The notes: a model not told the origin generated them from the sequence alone. Numbered from the stretch's first letter, positions 26,751 through 37,790 are shown. The stretch is DNA of 64,000 bases from Hyaloperonospora brassicae (GCA_947650285.1 CANTFL010000016.1:183240-247239), one strand, 5' to 3'. A program made the numbers and translations.

Positions 26751-28120
26751 ATGTCGCTCTTTTCGCGCCGCAAAACCCCCGATCAGCTGGTAAAGCTGCT
26801 GCGGGAAGCGCTCGCGGACCCCTGTGCACCTGCTAAACCGTCGAAAGACGGAACGGTGAGTTGCTAAGTGCAGAGGTATCGGCCCGTGATATTGCTCTGC
26901 TGAAAGACCGTTTGTTGTTGTTGTTGTATCGACTTTTTGCATCTGCTGTAGGCCGTGGAAGAGGTCACAAAGCGCTTGAGTGAAATGAAGCTGCTGCTGT
27001 ATGGGGACGGGGAGCAGGAGGTGAAGGCGGAGAAGTGCGCGCAACTGGCGGAGCTGCTGATTGCGAGTCAACTCGTGCCGAAACTCATTTCCGGGCTGGA
27101 AAAGTTGCCGTTTGAAGCGCGCAAGCAGTTTGCACAGGTGTACAACAACCTCATGCGTCGCGATCTTGCGGGCTTTGTGAGCTACGTGGAGCGTCAGTCT
27201 GGCATTCTGTCGGTGCTTGTCGCAGGGTACGAGAACCCTGAAATCGCGCTGAACTGCGGGACCATGCTGCGTGAGGTACCGGGAGCTTTCGATTGTGCAG
27301 CAAGAGATGGGCTTGTGTGGATACTGCTAGTGTACTGATTCGTTTGTGCACGCTGTAGTCCATTCGACATGAAGTCGTGGCGGGCAAGATCCTGTATTCT
27401 CCCGATCTGTGGAAGTTCTTTGACGTGTACGTGCACCTGCCTAACTTTGAAGTTGGCTCGGACGCGTTTGCGACGTTCAAAGACCTGTTCACGCGCCACA
27501 AGACACTGGCTGCTACCTTCTTCACGTCCAACTTCGATACAGTCTTTTCGAAGTACAATAGTCTTCTGATGTCGGAGAATTACGTCACCCGGCGGCAATC
27601 GCTGAAACTACTGGGCGAGATCCTGCTTGATCGATCCAATTTCGACATCATGATGAAGTATATCGGGTGAGCGGCACAAAATCGGATGAAGGGCTACAGG
27701 ACAGATGATTGACATGGCTTTGTGCATCAGGGAGAAGGAGAATTTGAAGATGATGATGAACCTGCTGCGTGATACGAGCGCGAACATCCAGTTCGAGGCG
27801 TTCCACGTGTTCAAAGTGTTTGTGGCCAACCCGAAGAAGCCTGAAGCGATCAGTCAGATCCTCGTGAACAACCGCGAGAAGCTGATTGCGTACCTGAAGA
27901 ACTTTCAGAACAACAAAGGTACGACCTCGTTTCTGGTAACGACGTGTCATGCGTGTACATCCGTGACGTTCAGTTTCTTGTGCGTGGATTGCTGTCGATC
28001 GATGCAGAGGACCCGCAGTTCATTGAGGAGAAGGCATTACTTATCAGGACGCTCGAGGGTCTGAAGGTGGGCGAGAGCGCCACGGAGACAGCGGCTCAGT
28101 CTACGGTACTGCCGCAGTGA
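26751..28120 (+). CDS. CAB39: Mo25/CAB39 scaffold protein
   Basis: The coding sequence is join(26751..26855,26952..27275,27359..27666,27731..27918,28008..28120), 345 residues, close to the ~340 of animal and yeast Mo25. Mo25 is an armadillo-like helical scaffold that binds STRAD-type pseudokinases and GCK-family kinases. In animals it activates LKB1, and in fungi it acts in polarity and cytokinesis. The N-terminus [20 protein letters not shown] is typical. Later blocks also match the family: [40 protein letters not shown], and [20 protein letters not shown] followed by KVFVANP. Four introns of 64-96 nt have GT-AG ends and keep the frame. It opens the conserved gene island; no operon-like arrangement applies. 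Confidence 0.95.
26856..26951 (+). other. Mo25 introns 1-4 (first shown)
   Basis: Introns are 26856-26951 (GTGAGT...TGTAG, phase 0), 27276-27358 (GTACCG...TGTAG, phase 0), 27667-27730 (GTGAGC...ATCAG, phase 2) and 27919-28007 (GTACGA...TGCAG, phase 1). Each was chosen because the flanking exons then read as continuous Mo25 protein. Confidence 0.85.
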
Positions 28121-28803
28121 GACTATGCCACCCGCATCGTGCTCTACCGTGCGGAGAGTAGTGGTGGGAGCGGTGCCACTGCGTGCTGTGTAGCAGGAGC
28201 CGATTGTTAGGGAAAGAAGAACTTCTGTGCCACGAACACACGACGTGTCGATTTTTTGAGTGGGACGCCACCGAGTGCGCCTTTTCTATGACCGTTCGTT
28301 CACAGGGAGGGACCACGGGAGTATTCCAACAGAGGGGGAGGCAGCAGTCGTCAAGTCGCTGGTTCGTCACAGCTGCGACGAGCTCCAGCGCTTCCTCGTG
28401 CCCAATGGGCGCAGGCGTTCGAAATCGAACGAGAGACAGCCAATCGCTCGACGCCGTTGCTCGCGTAAAGGCCTCTGAGCAGCGGTCGCACGTTGCAGTG
28501 TCGCGAGACTCGCCGAGCTCCGCCTCTCGCGCGCGTCAGCCTCTGTCTGTGCCCAGTCACGGACCACCCGCGGCGGTCGTCGCGCCGTCTGACGGCCGGC
28601 AGCCGTCTCGAGAGCCACGAGCGCACGAGCGGCCGCCGAGTCGGGCGTGATGACGGACCAGCAGCGACCGTAGCACCTGCTCCGCTCTGCGCTGTCTGTT
28701 TGCCTGTCTATCTGCCTGTCTATCTGTCTAGTCGTGTAGTCCAGACGCGAGCAAGTGAGTGTCCAGTCTTTGCCGCTCGCTGGTCCATTGCCCTCGTTGC
28801 CGC
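28121..28803. other. Intergenic between Mo25 and the ankyrin gene
   Basis: This 683-bp gap between two genes on the same strand holds the Mo25 3' end and the promoter of the ankyrin gene. A CTGT/CTAT tetranucleotide tract lies at about 28692-28732, just before the ankyrin start. GC-rich open frames here are not supported as genes. Confidence 0.5.
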
Positions 28804-31353
28804 ATGCACGCGACCGTCTCGAGCAGTCAGCGTGGAGGCAGTCCCGTGACGGAGGACGAGGGGGCCATGTCGCCGGCCTCGGACAGTGACGTCCGTGACG
28901 TGCAGCTGCTGCATCGAGCCGCGCAGACCGGAGACGTCCGCCAGATCCGTCAGCTCGTGCAGAAGACCGCACGCGCCCGTGCACCTTGCGGCGGCATTGA
29001 CAGCAGTAGTTGCAGTAGCAGCAAAAGCATCAAACACTCGTCTTTGTCTCCTCCGCCGCTGTCTCTGTCGGCCTCGTGGCTCGACGCAGCCGACCAAGAC
29101 GGCTTCACAGCGCTCCATCTCGCGTGCGTCGGAGCCCACGATGCCGCAGTGCAGGAGCTGCTGCAGGCGGGAGCGCACTTGGAAAGCGCGACGCCCGAGG
29201 GGTTCACGGCGCTCATGTTTGCCGCCTGGGTCGGCTCGCTCACGCTCGTGCAGACGCTCGTGTCACAGGGAGCAGACGTGCGCGCGCGGGACGTCGACGG
29301 CAACGACGCGGCGTTCATTGCCGAGACGAACGGACACGCGAGCGCGGCCCACTTCCTCCAGAAACAGCTCCAACACGCCCCGGACCATTGGCCGCACAAT
29401 GGCCGTCGGCCGTCCCAATTGTCGTCGCCGTTGTCGCCCTGTGCTTGGAACAAGAGCCGACCGGAGCCGACTGTCCAGTCCGAGTCGCATGCCCGCGCGT
29501 CAGTCGCGTCTGTCGTGGCCAGTGACTCGGGCGTTTCCACGGGCAGCGACGGCAGCGCCATCGACAGCGACGGCAGCCGCTCGTCCACGTGGTCGCGGCC
29601 GGACTCACTCGCTGGGCAGCCGCTTCGCGCGACGGAGGACGCGGTCGTGCCCAGCGACCCGAAGAACGGCGCCACTCCACTGCACGTTGCAGCGAGACAC
29701 GGACAGCTCGAGACGGTCCAAGTGCTCGTCGCGCGCGGCGCGAAGCTGTCGGCTGTGCTGCCCAACGGGGCAACCGCACTGCACTTGGCGTCAGCGTGCG
29801 GCTCTGTGCCAGTGGCCGCGTACCTGGTCGACCAGGGCCTGCGCGTCGACGACTGCACCGTCGCGGGCTCGACTCCGCTGCATGAAGCGGCATACCAGGG
29901 ACACGTCGACGTTGCTGCACTGCTTCTCGACCGCGGGGCCGACGTCGATGCGGCCACTGAGCGCGGCACGACTGCATTGCACCGCGCAGCTGAGAAGGGC
30001 CATGTGCACATGGCAGAGCTACTGATTGCTCGTGGCGCGCACGTGGACGCAGTGACGAGGGAGTACCTCGCGGCAAGCGGCGGTCGTTCGAAGACTGCAG
30101 CGGACGGCGCTCGTCGACGACAGGGCGGCCGAAGACGCAGGAAAGTCGCTGCGGTGGCAATGGACGGTAGCGATGGACATGCTGAAGCGTCTTCAGTCGA
30201 GCATCGGACATTGGAGGAGCTGGAGAACGAGGCCTCGAGCTGCCGGTCGGACCTCGTGGCGCTGTGTCTTGCAGCGACGAACGGCCACGTGGACATGGTG
30301 CAGTACTTGCTGACGCGGTCGCCGACGGATCTCGCGGCCCTCGGGCCATCCCGACACCCCATTACGCTCGCAGCGCGACAGGGCCACGTGGAGATTGTGC
30401 GGCTGCTACTCGTGCATGACGAGTGCGCCGCGAGTTTGCCCGATGCAGCGTCGCGTGTGCTGTGCTGTGCCGCAGAGCGCGGTTACCTGCAGATGGTCGA
30501 GCACGCGCTTGCTCGCGGAGCAGCCATTGAGGCGCTCGATGGGAAAACGCTGGCGACTCCGTTGGTGCTCGCGGCTCGAAACGGGCACTTGTCGGTTGTG
30601 CTGCACCTGCTGTGGTGCGGGGCAAAGGTCGACGCTGCGACGCGAACGTCGGGCTACACGGCGCTGCACTACGCGGCCAAGTACGGCCACGTGACTGTGG
30701 CCAACAGCTTACTCCTGAACGGCGCAGACGTCGACGCCGTGTGCACACGGCGCCGTATGTCGCCGCTGCACTTGGCAGCCGAGTCAGGTCACGGCGATGT
30801 GGTGCGTTGCTTGCTGTCCTTCAATGCCAACGTGGACGTCGGCAAGCGTCCGGCCGCGATGACGGCGCTGCACATTGCGGCTGAGCGCGGCCACGCAGGG
30901 GTTGCGCGTGAACTGGTGCGGCACGGGGCCCACCTCGAAGCACCGACGCGCAACGATCTGCGCGCGCTCTTCATCGCCGCACACTGCGGTCATGCGGACG
31001 TTGTGGAGCTGTTGCTGGATCACGGGGCCGAGCTCGAAGCGACGTCAGGCGCGAACAAGACGACGCCTCTGCGGGGAGCCGTGGCGAAAGGACGGGCGGA
31101 TGTGGTGGAGCTGCTGCTGGCGCGTGGCGCGGACGTTCACGCGAGGCAGTCTACGGATGGAACCACAGTGCTGCACAGCGCGGCTGCGAACGGGTTGGGC
31201 GATATCCTGAAGCTGCTCGTGGCGGCAGGCGCTGATCCTGACTGCGTGGACCACGAAGGCCGCACGCCGATGGACTATGCGGCTTCGGACCCCATTCGTC
31301 TGCAGCTTCGTCTCGCATTGCTCAAGGCGCACTGGCAAAGGCAGGACAGGTGA
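28804..31353 (+). CDS. Large ankyrin-repeat protein
   Basis: This is an intronless gene of 849 residues. The start is the ATG at 28804; the frame is open further upstream but without another ATG. Roughly seventeen ankyrin repeats of the form G-x-TALHxAAxxGHxxVxxLLLxxGA occur in three blocks: about residues 92-195, 288-420, and 470-840. The first two are separated by a Ser-rich linker and the second and third by a linker with a basic cluster (RRRQGGRRRRK). No kinase, SOCS box, PARP or transmembrane segment is seen. Ankyrin stacks bind other proteins, so a scaffold role is likely; the partner cannot be told from sequence. Base composition is strongly GC-rich with G/C third positions, which produces long spurious frames on the other strand. 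Confidence 0.9.
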   Translation: MHATVSSSQRGGSPVTEDEGAMSPASDSDVRDVQLLHRAAQTGDVRQIRQLVQKTARARAPCGGIDSSSCSSSKSIKHSSLSPPPLSLSASWLDAADQDGFTALHLACVGAHDAAVQELLQAGAHLESATPEGFTALMFAAWVGSLTLVQTLVSQGADVRARDVDGNDAAFIAETNGHASAAHFLQKQLQHAPDHWPHNGRRPSQLSSPLSPCAWNKSRPEPTVQSESHARASVASVVASDSGVSTGSDGSAIDSDGSRSSTWSRPDSLAGQPLRATEDAVVPSDPKNGATPLHVAARHGQLETVQVLVARGAKLSAVLPNGATALHLASACGSVPVAAYLVDQGLRVDDCTVAGSTPLHEAAYQGHVDVAALLLDRGADVDAATERGTTALHRAAEKGHVHMAELLIARGAHVDAVTREYLAASGGRSKTAADGARRRQGGRRRRKVAAVAMDGSDGHAEASSVEHRTLEELENEASSCRSDLVALCLAATNGHVDMVQYLLTRSPTDLAALGPSRHPITLAARQGHVEIVRLLLVHDECAASLPDAASRVLCCAAERGYLQMVEHALARGAAIEALDGKTLATPLVLAARNGHLSVVLHLLWCGAKVDAATRTSGYTALHYAAKYGHVTVANSLLLNGADVDAVCTRRRMSPLHLAAESGHGDVVRCLLSFNANVDVGKRPAAMTALHIAAERGHAGVARELVRHGAHLEAPTRNDLRALFIAAHCGHADVVELLLDHGAELEATSGANKTTPLRGAVAKGRADVVELLLARGADVHARQSTDGTTVLHSAAANGLGDILKLLVAAGADPDCVDHEGRTPMDYAASDPIRLQLRLALLKAHWQRQDR

Positions 31354-32118
31354 AGTTGCGACTGTCGCAATGCGACGACGACGAAAGCGCATCTGCTGCG
31401 CTCGAGCGCTACGAGCGACTACCAAAAGGCACGCAGTTACATAGCTGCAGTGTGTCTACGACATGCCAGGACATGTACGACGGGCAGAGCGACGAGTTAT
31501 GCTCTGCCGTCTAATTGGAAAACTAATATCTACAAGTGAGCGACTGAAAGTTGTTGCGTGTACGCGTTGGGTCGAGTCGGGCGTCGAGAACTGTAGCCGC
31601 AGCGCATTGCAGACTTTCGGTACGTAGCGTTCCGGCGTCATCGTATCCGAGTGCGCAGCGTGGAGCTGCACAAGAGAAGAGCAAAGCCAATGCAAAAAGT
31701 CCGAGTGCAAAGTGGTGATACGCGCGTGCATCCCGCAGCAAACGGGTCTGAGCGTTTGACGTACGCAAGTTGAATTGTGGCGTTGTCCCGAGACGGAACG
31801 TCATCGAGTGGTATCTAGAGGCGCTAAATGAGTCCGTCGAGCTAACCGTAAATAGGGAGCTCTATCGAAATCGTCCAGTCCTTTCGAGCGACGAGCTTTT
31901 TGACCAAAACGTGTGCACAGCAGGCGACGACCGTCAGTAAACTGTCGAATCGCTTTTCTCATGCGTTTCCGCAGGCTCCTCAAACACAGGATCTCCGAGG
32001 CCAAAGCGAGCAGCTCCATACAAACCGAGCGAACCAGCAGGTCACCCGTCTCCGTCGTCGCCCAGCAGCAGCAGCAGCAACAGCAACAGCAGTCACAGTC
32101 GCAGCAGCACTAGTCAAG
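31354..32118. other. Intergenic upstream of CCT2
   Basis: No gene is seen. The frame of CCT2 is open back to about 31900 but has a TAG-free run with no good start. The stretch at 32065-32110 is a CAG-rich simple sequence (CAGCAGCAGCAGCAACAG) just before the chosen start and is best read as 5' UTR. TTTCCGCAG near 31970 could be a 3' splice site of a UTR intron. Confidence 0.45.
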
Positions 32119-33699
32119 ATGCAGCAAGCCGTGCTCGACCCCGAGTCGCAGGTGGAAAAGGGGGAGAGCGCCCGCATGTCGTCCTTCGTGGGCGCCATCG
32201 CGATCGCCGACATGGTCAAGACGACGCTGGGCCCCAAGGGCATGGACAAGATCCTGCAGTCCATGGGCGGCCCCGACAAGAGCATCTCCGTCACGAACGA
32301 CGGCGCGACGATCCTGCGCAGTGTCTACGTGGACAACGCCGCCGCCAAAGTGCTCGTGGACATTGCCAAGACGCAGGACGAGGAGGTGGGCGACGGGACC
32401 ACGAGCGTCGCGGTTCTCTGCGGCGAGTTGCTGCGCGAGGCAGAGAAGCTCATTGACCAGCGCATTCACCCGCAGACGATCATCGATGGCTGGCGCATCG
32501 CCTTGACCACGGCCACGGAGGCGCTCTTGGCGTCGGCCCAGGACAATTCGCACGACGTCGACAAGTTCCGCGAGGACCTCATGAACATTGCCCGCACGAC
32601 GCTCAGCTCCAAGCTCTTGACCTACGAGAAGGACCACTTTGCCAAGCTAGCAGTGGACGCGGTGCTACGTCTGCGTGGATCGAGCAATCTGGACTACATC
32701 CAGATCATCAAGAAAGCTGGTGGCTCGCTGCGCGAGTCGTACTTGGACGAGGGCTTCATTCTGGACAAGAAGATTGGCGTGGGGCAGCCTAAGCGCATTG
32801 AGAATGCCCGCATCCTGGTCGCGAACACGGGGATGGACACGGACAAGATCAAGATCTACGGCGCGCGCGTCAAGGTGGACTCGATGGACAAGGTCTCGGC
32901 AATCGAAGACGCCGAGAAGGCGCGAATGAAAGCCAAGGTGGAGAAGATCGCCAGCTTTGGCATCAACTGCTTTGTGAATCGACAGCTCATCTACAACTAC
33001 CCCGAGCAGATCTTTTCGGACAAGGGCATCATGGCCATTGAACACGCTGACTTTGACGGCATTGAGCACCTGGCGGCGGTCACGGGCGGCGAGATCGCGT
33101 CGACGTTTGACAATCCAGACGCTGTGCAGCTCGGGGAGTGCAAGCTGATTGAAGAAATCATCATCGGCGAGGACCGCTTGCTGCGGTTTTCCGGCGTCAA
33201 GACGGGCTCGGCCTGCTCTGTTGTGCTGCGTGGTGCGAGCTCGCACCTGCTGGACGAGGCCGAGCGCTCACTGCACGATGCGCTGGCCGTGCTGACGCAG
33301 ACCGTCAAGCACTCGCAGACTGTGATGGGCGGCGGCTGCACAGAGGTGTTGATGGCGCAGGCCATTGACAACAAGGCACCGTCTGTGCCTGGCAAAAAGG
33401 CTTTGGCGATGGAGGCGTTTGCACGTGCGCTGCGACAGCTCCCCAGCATCATCGCTGACAACGGCGGGTACGACAGCTCGGAACTCGTGACGCAGCTTCG
33501 CGCGGCCCACCACCGTGGGGAGACGACTGCTGGTCTGGACATGCGCACGGGTTGCGTGGGCGACATGGAGTCGCTGGGCATCCGCGAAGCACTGAAGAGC
33601 AAGAAGCAGGTGCTATTCTCAGCAGCGGAGGCAGCCGAGATGATCCTCAGAGTAGACGACATTATTAAGTGTGCGCCGCGCCAGCGCCAGGGACAGTAA
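32119..33699 (+). CDS. CCT2: CCT2, TCP-1 chaperonin beta subunit
   Basis: The protein has 526 residues, matching the ~527-535 of eukaryotic CCT beta. It is one of eight subunits of the cytosolic TRiC/CCT ring complex that folds actin and tubulin using ATP. Visible group II chaperonin motifs are [11 protein letters not shown] (about residue 35), the nucleotide-binding GDGTTS (about residues 91-96), NDGATIL, and [10 protein letters not shown] (about residue 404). Beta-type features include the N-terminus [19 protein letters not shown] and a C-terminus ending in [14 protein letters not shown]. The start at 32119 gives the family's N-terminus; the open frame upstream is low-complexity and not conserved. 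There are no introns. It is a housekeeping gene anchoring the gene island. Confidence 0.96.
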   Translation: MQQAVLDPESQVEKGESARMSSFVGAIAIADMVKTTLGPKGMDKILQSMGGPDKSISVTNDGATILRSVYVDNAAAKVLVDIAKTQDEEVGDGTTSVAVLCGELLREAEKLIDQRIHPQTIIDGWRIALTTATEALLASAQDNSHDVDKFREDLMNIARTTLSSKLLTYEKDHFAKLAVDAVLRLRGSSNLDYIQIIKKAGGSLRESYLDEGFILDKKIGVGQPKRIENARILVANTGMDTDKIKIYGARVKVDSMDKVSAIEDAEKARMKAKVEKIASFGINCFVNRQLIYNYPEQIFSDKGIMAIEHADFDGIEHLAAVTGGEIASTFDNPDAVQLGECKLIEEIIIGEDRLLRFSGVKTGSACSVVLRGASSHLLDEAERSLHDALAVLTQTVKHSQTVMGGGCTEVLMAQAIDNKAPSVPGKKALAMEAFARALRQLPSIIADNGGYDSSELVTQLRAAHHRGETTAGLDMRTGCVGDMESLGIREALKSKKQVLFSAAEAAEMILRVDDIIKCAPRQRQGQ

Positions 33700-35175
33700 A
33701 GCGGCTGCGTTTCGCTCAGTGAGTAGTGTGGCGCCCGACGCGATGACAGCGACGGCGGCTGCATACGTGTGCGCTAATTAACGAGACTGCCAGTTCGTAG
33801 TCCTGCTCGATTGTTCCGTCAGTGGCCCAAGCACTGCAGCACAGCCACGAGCGGCTACGTGAGAGACGGCTCCTTTGCGCTCTTCTCTTCATCTCCCCAC
33901 TGCGCCAGCGCTCGCGACGCCACCAGAGCGAACTCACCTCAACGACAACAGCTGCTGCTGCTGCTCTCCGGCCGTCTCCATGGACCTGTGCAGACAAAGT
34001 AGTGCAAACGTCCGTCAGGTCGCGGACCTGAGCTCGTGCGTCAACGATACGGCCCCCTTCGACTGCATTCGCTCTTGCAGATCCCGTCTGCATCCCAACT
34101 GTCGCCTTCCCTGAGTCGTCACTAGGGCTTCTCCACGCCGCTCTGCAGATTCGATGCGGATACGCTCACGACGTCGGATGCTGCACGACAGTCACAAAAG
34201 ACGACGCAGACTGACGGCGCTTTCTCGGGCAGCAGCCACGTGACGACGCAATCACGAGCAACGACACAAACAGTGCAACTGCACGTGTCCTGAGCGTGAC
34301 AGCGACGGCATCACCAGTTCCATTTCACCCGCCGACTTCTGACGTCTCACTACGTCGACTGCGGAGTGACCGAAGCACTGTGGGATGGCAGACGTCCGGC
34401 TGCGAACGTGTCGACGGGTTTCTGTGCGCGTATCGAGTTGACACAGCTGCGGCCGCACACGAGTTGTCCGACTTTGTTGCAGAAGCGAAGCGACGCAACG
34501 AGCTGATCGTCTCTCAAGCTGCAGCGACAGTGGCAGTGGAGGCGTCTCGACAACGTTTTGCATATAGAGAGAGGCCAAGAAGTCATATGTAGAGAGAGAA
34601 GCGGACGTGTCGAATGAGCCTTTCGAGAGTCGCCAAACGGTCTCTGGCGTGTGGCCGACTGTGTCCCATACCTCTGAGTACTAACGCCGACATCTTGTGA
34701 AGAGCAAGTGATTTATCCGCCAGCTGACGCCCGTCCATTGCGCTGATCCTTTCTCCACGCACCAGCAAAGCCACGAGACAATGCCATTCCACCACAGGCG
34801 CACATTGAGACGGTAGTGTAGCAGTCCAAGGGCACAACGCCGAGGCCAACGTCCCCTCGTTGCGAAACTCGGCCTCGCGTCAGTGCATCGTCGTATGCGG
34901 TACTTGCGTTTCGTCGACGTGTCGAGACAACAAGTGCAAAGACAAGCAGAGGGTCCGTCCGCGCGTGCGTGTGTGTGTGTGTACTCACTTCAACCCGAGC
35001 CGTCCCAGCTGGCAATATGGTCATCTTCCTCGAGTTCCCTATGTCTCTGCTGCATCGGTAGTCAGCGCGCTGAACTGCACCTGCCCGTCGATTGCACTTC
35101 GCTCCCGCGTGTCCATTACCGCATCTGCCGGCCAGTTCGCAGATACACGTCCTCGTCCTCCAGCCTTGACAGACG
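33700..35175. other. Intergenic upstream of the first elicitin-like gene
   Basis: No supported gene is seen. It contains copy A of an inverted repeat (34091-34301). Reading the minus strand through that copy gives a hydrophobic stretch (LFVSLLVIAS) followed by a basic tail and a stop, possibly the end of a decayed membrane-protein gene. A GTGTGTGTGTGTG run lies near 34970. Confidence 0.4.
34091..34301 (+). repeat. Inverted repeat flanking elicitin gene 1, copy A
   Basis: The reverse complement of this ~210-bp segment aligns with 36970-37187 at roughly 90% identity by eye, with small indels. Long shared blocks include GTGACTGTCGTGCAGCATCC and GCGGCGTGGAGAAGCCCTAG (read in the copy B direction). 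The two copies point towards each other with the first elicitin-like gene between them. Both copies can be read as the same short peptide end (RRKRRQSAS, then VTVVQHPTS and a stop), so they may descend from the 3' end of a duplicated gene. Confidence 0.8.
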
Positions 35176-36069
35176 ATGAAGGCCGTTACGTCTTTGCCCA
35201 TTGCTGCCGTCTTGACCTTTGCCGTTGTGCACGCTGGCAACTGCAACACTGCGTCCATGTCGACCTTGTTGACGTCTAGCGACGTCGCGACGTGTGCCAG
35301 CGGCTCAGGGTACTCTCCGTCCTCGCTCAGGACTCCGACCCCCGCAGAACTAGAGACCATGTGCTCGGACGTCGCGTGCCAGACCATGTTGTCCTTAATG
35401 ACCGCCATGTTCCCGGAGGAGTGTACGCATAACACGTTTGCGCTTCACGCTGGACTTATCACACCCGTTACGACGCACTGCTTGGGTAGCTCCAACTCGA
35501 GCGCACTCATTGTCGCTCCGACCGACACGGACTTGTTGGCGTCATCGGCGTCCACTACTACTTCTCGGACGCTGGACGACGTCACGTCCGAGTCGAACTT
35601 GACTGAAGCGACTGCATCTTTGCTCGAGTTGGGTGCCGAGTTGACGCTACCCAGTGGCTCTTCCGGCGACTCGGTATCCGCGGGCAACTTCAGTGACGCG
35701 ACGTCGTTGATCAGCTACAACGACTCGACGTCGTTGATCAGCTACAACGACTCGACGTCGTTGACCCCATTTGATGGCTCAATGTCCTCGGACAAGTACA
35801 ACGACTCGACAGCTTCGACCGACTTGGACGAAGACGTGACGGTAGACGCCTCTGACTCGGGCAGTAGGGACCTGTCCAGTACGACTGCGCCTCCGTCTTC
35901 CGACTACGACTCTGTCTTGCCGATTGAAAAAGGAGGTGCGCCGAGTGACTCGGACCCGGTGGACCATAGTAATGTCCCGGACGCCGCTAGCCGCAGCGCT
36001 GCTGGGACACTCTCGTCGGCCTCGTTGCTGGGATCAGCTGTCGTCGCTACATTTGCGCTCTTCCTGTAG
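35176..36069 (+). CDS. Elicitin-like protein with Ser/Thr-rich stalk and GPI-type tail
   Basis: The protein has 297 residues. It has a signal peptide (MKAVTSLPIAAVLTFAVVHA) and an elicitin domain at about residues 21-103 with the six family cysteines (contexts NCN, ATCAS, TMCSD, VACQT, EECTH, THCLG). A long Ser/Thr/Asp-rich stalk follows, then a hydrophobic C-terminal end (SASLLGSAVVATFALFL) suited to GPI anchoring. Elicitins bind sterols, which Peronosporaceae cannot make, and are recognised by plants as a pathogen pattern; elicitin-like (ELL) members with stalks are thought to sit at the cell surface. The stalk contains a perfect 27-bp duplication at 35701-35754. No intron. It is convergent with a second elicitin-like gene 1.7 kb away. 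Confidence 0.92.
   Translation: MKAVTSLPIAAVLTFAVVHAGNCNTASMSTLLTSSDVATCASGSGYSPSSLRTPTPAELETMCSDVACQTMLSLMTAMFPEECTHNTFALHAGLITPVTTHCLGSSNSSALIVAPTDTDLLASSASTTTSRTLDDVTSESNLTEATASLLELGAELTLPSGSSGDSVSAGNFSDATSLISYNDSTSLISYNDSTSLTPFDGSMSSDKYNDSTASTDLDEDVTVDASDSGSRDLSSTTAPPSSDYDSVLPIEKGGAPSDSDPVDHSNVPDAASRSAAGTLSSASLLGSAVVATFALFL
35701..35754 (+). repeat. 27-bp in-frame tandem duplication in the elicitin stalk
   Basis: Two identical 27-bp units (35701-35727 and 35728-35754) encode TSLISYNDS twice; a third unit beginning at 35755 starts the same way and then diverges (TSLTPFDGS). It lengthens the stalk by nine residues and indicates recent slippage or unequal exchange. Confidence 0.95.
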
Positions 36070-36272
36070 TTGGGCTCTTCTTTCACGAGCGTATGCCGCA
36101 AGTCAAGTGGTCTCCAGCACGTTAGTCGTCGTAAGGTGTCGAGCATCGCAACACGCTGTGGCTTTTTTGTGCTACAATTGTATTTGTTTGACGTGCGTTC
36201 GACATCGACGCCGCTCTGCGAACGTTCTTTCGATAACGATGGGGAGCAATTGGCACAACGTGACGCGCTGTA

Positions 36273-36297
36273 GTGTGTGTGTGTGTGTGAGAGAGAG
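36273..36297. repeat. GT/GA microsatellite
   Basis: A run of about eight GT units is followed directly by about four GA units. Confidence 0.95.
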
Positions 36298-36969
36298 CTC
36301 TCTCAGTACGTGGCGATTGCTGCGTGTTTCTTCGGTCTGTCGCGGCCGGTCACGCCTGGAGCGCATCTCTCGGGCGCATCTCTGCATCATACCGCACTTG
36401 CCCGTCCTGCTTCAGACGCCTTCCGTAGCACCACTACGCCACACGCCCAGCGCCGAGCACCAGCGTCTTAATGGCTGCGTTGGGGTCAGGTCTCGGAGCG
36501 ATAGTGTCCACGACACTACTCGGCCGAAGCGACTGCGTCGAAGGACGACCTCATGTTGCAGTCGATTGAGGTCAGTGGGCACAGACAGATCCGGTCGTTC
36601 GACTGCCATTGCGCCAGAGCTGTCCGTCACGAAGCCCCGAGTTCCCCACAAGCGCTTCGCGCCCGCAGTGTCCCTCGTCACGTGTGCGTGTCAGTGGCTG
36701 CAGCAAACGACGGCCTATCGAGCCGCTGGTCTTTTTCCGGATCCCACGCGCAAGACATCAACGAGTCGTCACATAGAGCGCCTCGAACTCGACCGCTACT
36801 ACACATTGACGAGCGCCGCCAGCACGAACAGAACGACGGCAGAAAGCGCCACAATGAGCTCAGGCATCGCACAGACGTCCACAAGGAGCGAATGGACCGT
36901 CGAATCCGCTAGAGAGAGAATGTGGTCGGCGTATGGGAATCGCTACTGCTGCTGGTGGTGTGGTGAAGC

Positions 36970-37187
36970 ACTCGTTGTCACGCTCAGGACATGGGCATTG
37001 CATCGTTTTTGTCGCTGCTCGCGATTGCGTCACGTTGCCGCTGCAGGAGGAAGCGTCGTCAGTCTGCGTCGCTGTTGGTGACTGTCGTGCAGCATCCGAC
37101 GTCGTGAGCGAACCCGCATCGAATCTACAGAGCGGCGTGGAGAAGCCCTAGTGACGACTCATGAAGGCGACAGTTGGAATGCATACG
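36970..37187 (-). repeat. Inverted repeat flanking elicitin gene 1, copy B
   Basis: This is the inverted partner of 34091-34301 (see that entry). On the plus strand it reads through a hydrophobic stretch (MGIASFLSLLAIAS) to the same basic tail and stop as copy A. Confidence 0.8.
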
Positions 37188-37790
37188 GTAGCGAAGAAGG
37201 CGACTTTGAGCAATGCTGACGGCAGGTGCTGACGGCAGAGGAGGTGGCAATAGAAGAGGTAGAGCTGTCGTGGTGGTGCCTTAAACGGACCTCTCTGGCA
37301 CTGTTACTGTCGTTGCCAACGGAGCTCTTGCCGGATGTCGTCGTGGCTACTTCGAAACTCGACAAAGGATAGGAAGGCCGCACGAGGGCGAGAACACTGC
37401 CGCAACGAGGTACAGCTCAGAGTACGGGCGTAGCATAACCTACGTAAGTAGTGGGGCATTGCAGCAGGCAAAGTGAGCTCTTGCCAGGACGGCTCGACGG
37501 CAGGTAATAATAGAGCGCAACAGGCTCGCGAGTCGTCGCCTCATCTCTTTACTCGCGAGGCTTTGTAGAGCCCGTATGACGCCTCATTGAACACTCTGTG
37601 CGGGCAGACACGCTTTTGCGCAGGTGTAATGGCGTTACGCACAAAAACGCATGAGAGCGATCGCAATAGAAACGTGGTGTGCAATTGATTAGCCTCCGAG
37701 TTGTACGGTGAAAAACTACGCGAAGTAGCTGCCCATCTGCTCGGGAGACTTCATGTATTCTCTGCAGCGGAGCTGCAATGACAACAGTGC

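Larger units (their letters stand above)
36070..37790. other. Region between the two convergent elicitin-like genes
   Basis: No supported gene is seen, although one frame stays open for 385 codons from within the elicitin gene. It holds a (GT)n/(GA)n microsatellite at 36273-36297 and copy B of the inverted repeat at 36970-37187. Both elicitin 3' ends face into it. Confidence 0.45.

Noticed and set aside
28950..30362. Long minus-strand frames (470 and 344 codons) opposite the ankyrin gene
   Set aside because: They are by-products of the GC-rich codon use of the ankyrin repeats on the plus strand, show the repeat period of the real gene and no domain of their own.
32997..33764. 255-codon minus-strand frame over the end of CCT2
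   Set aside because: It mirrors the CCT2 codons and encodes no recognisable protein; CCT2 on the plus strand is unmistakable.
35924..37081. 385-codon plus-strand frame overlapping the end of the first elicitin-like gene
   Set aside because: It is in another phase of a GC-rich region, Arg/Ser/Cys-rich without domains, and overlaps a well-supported gene.
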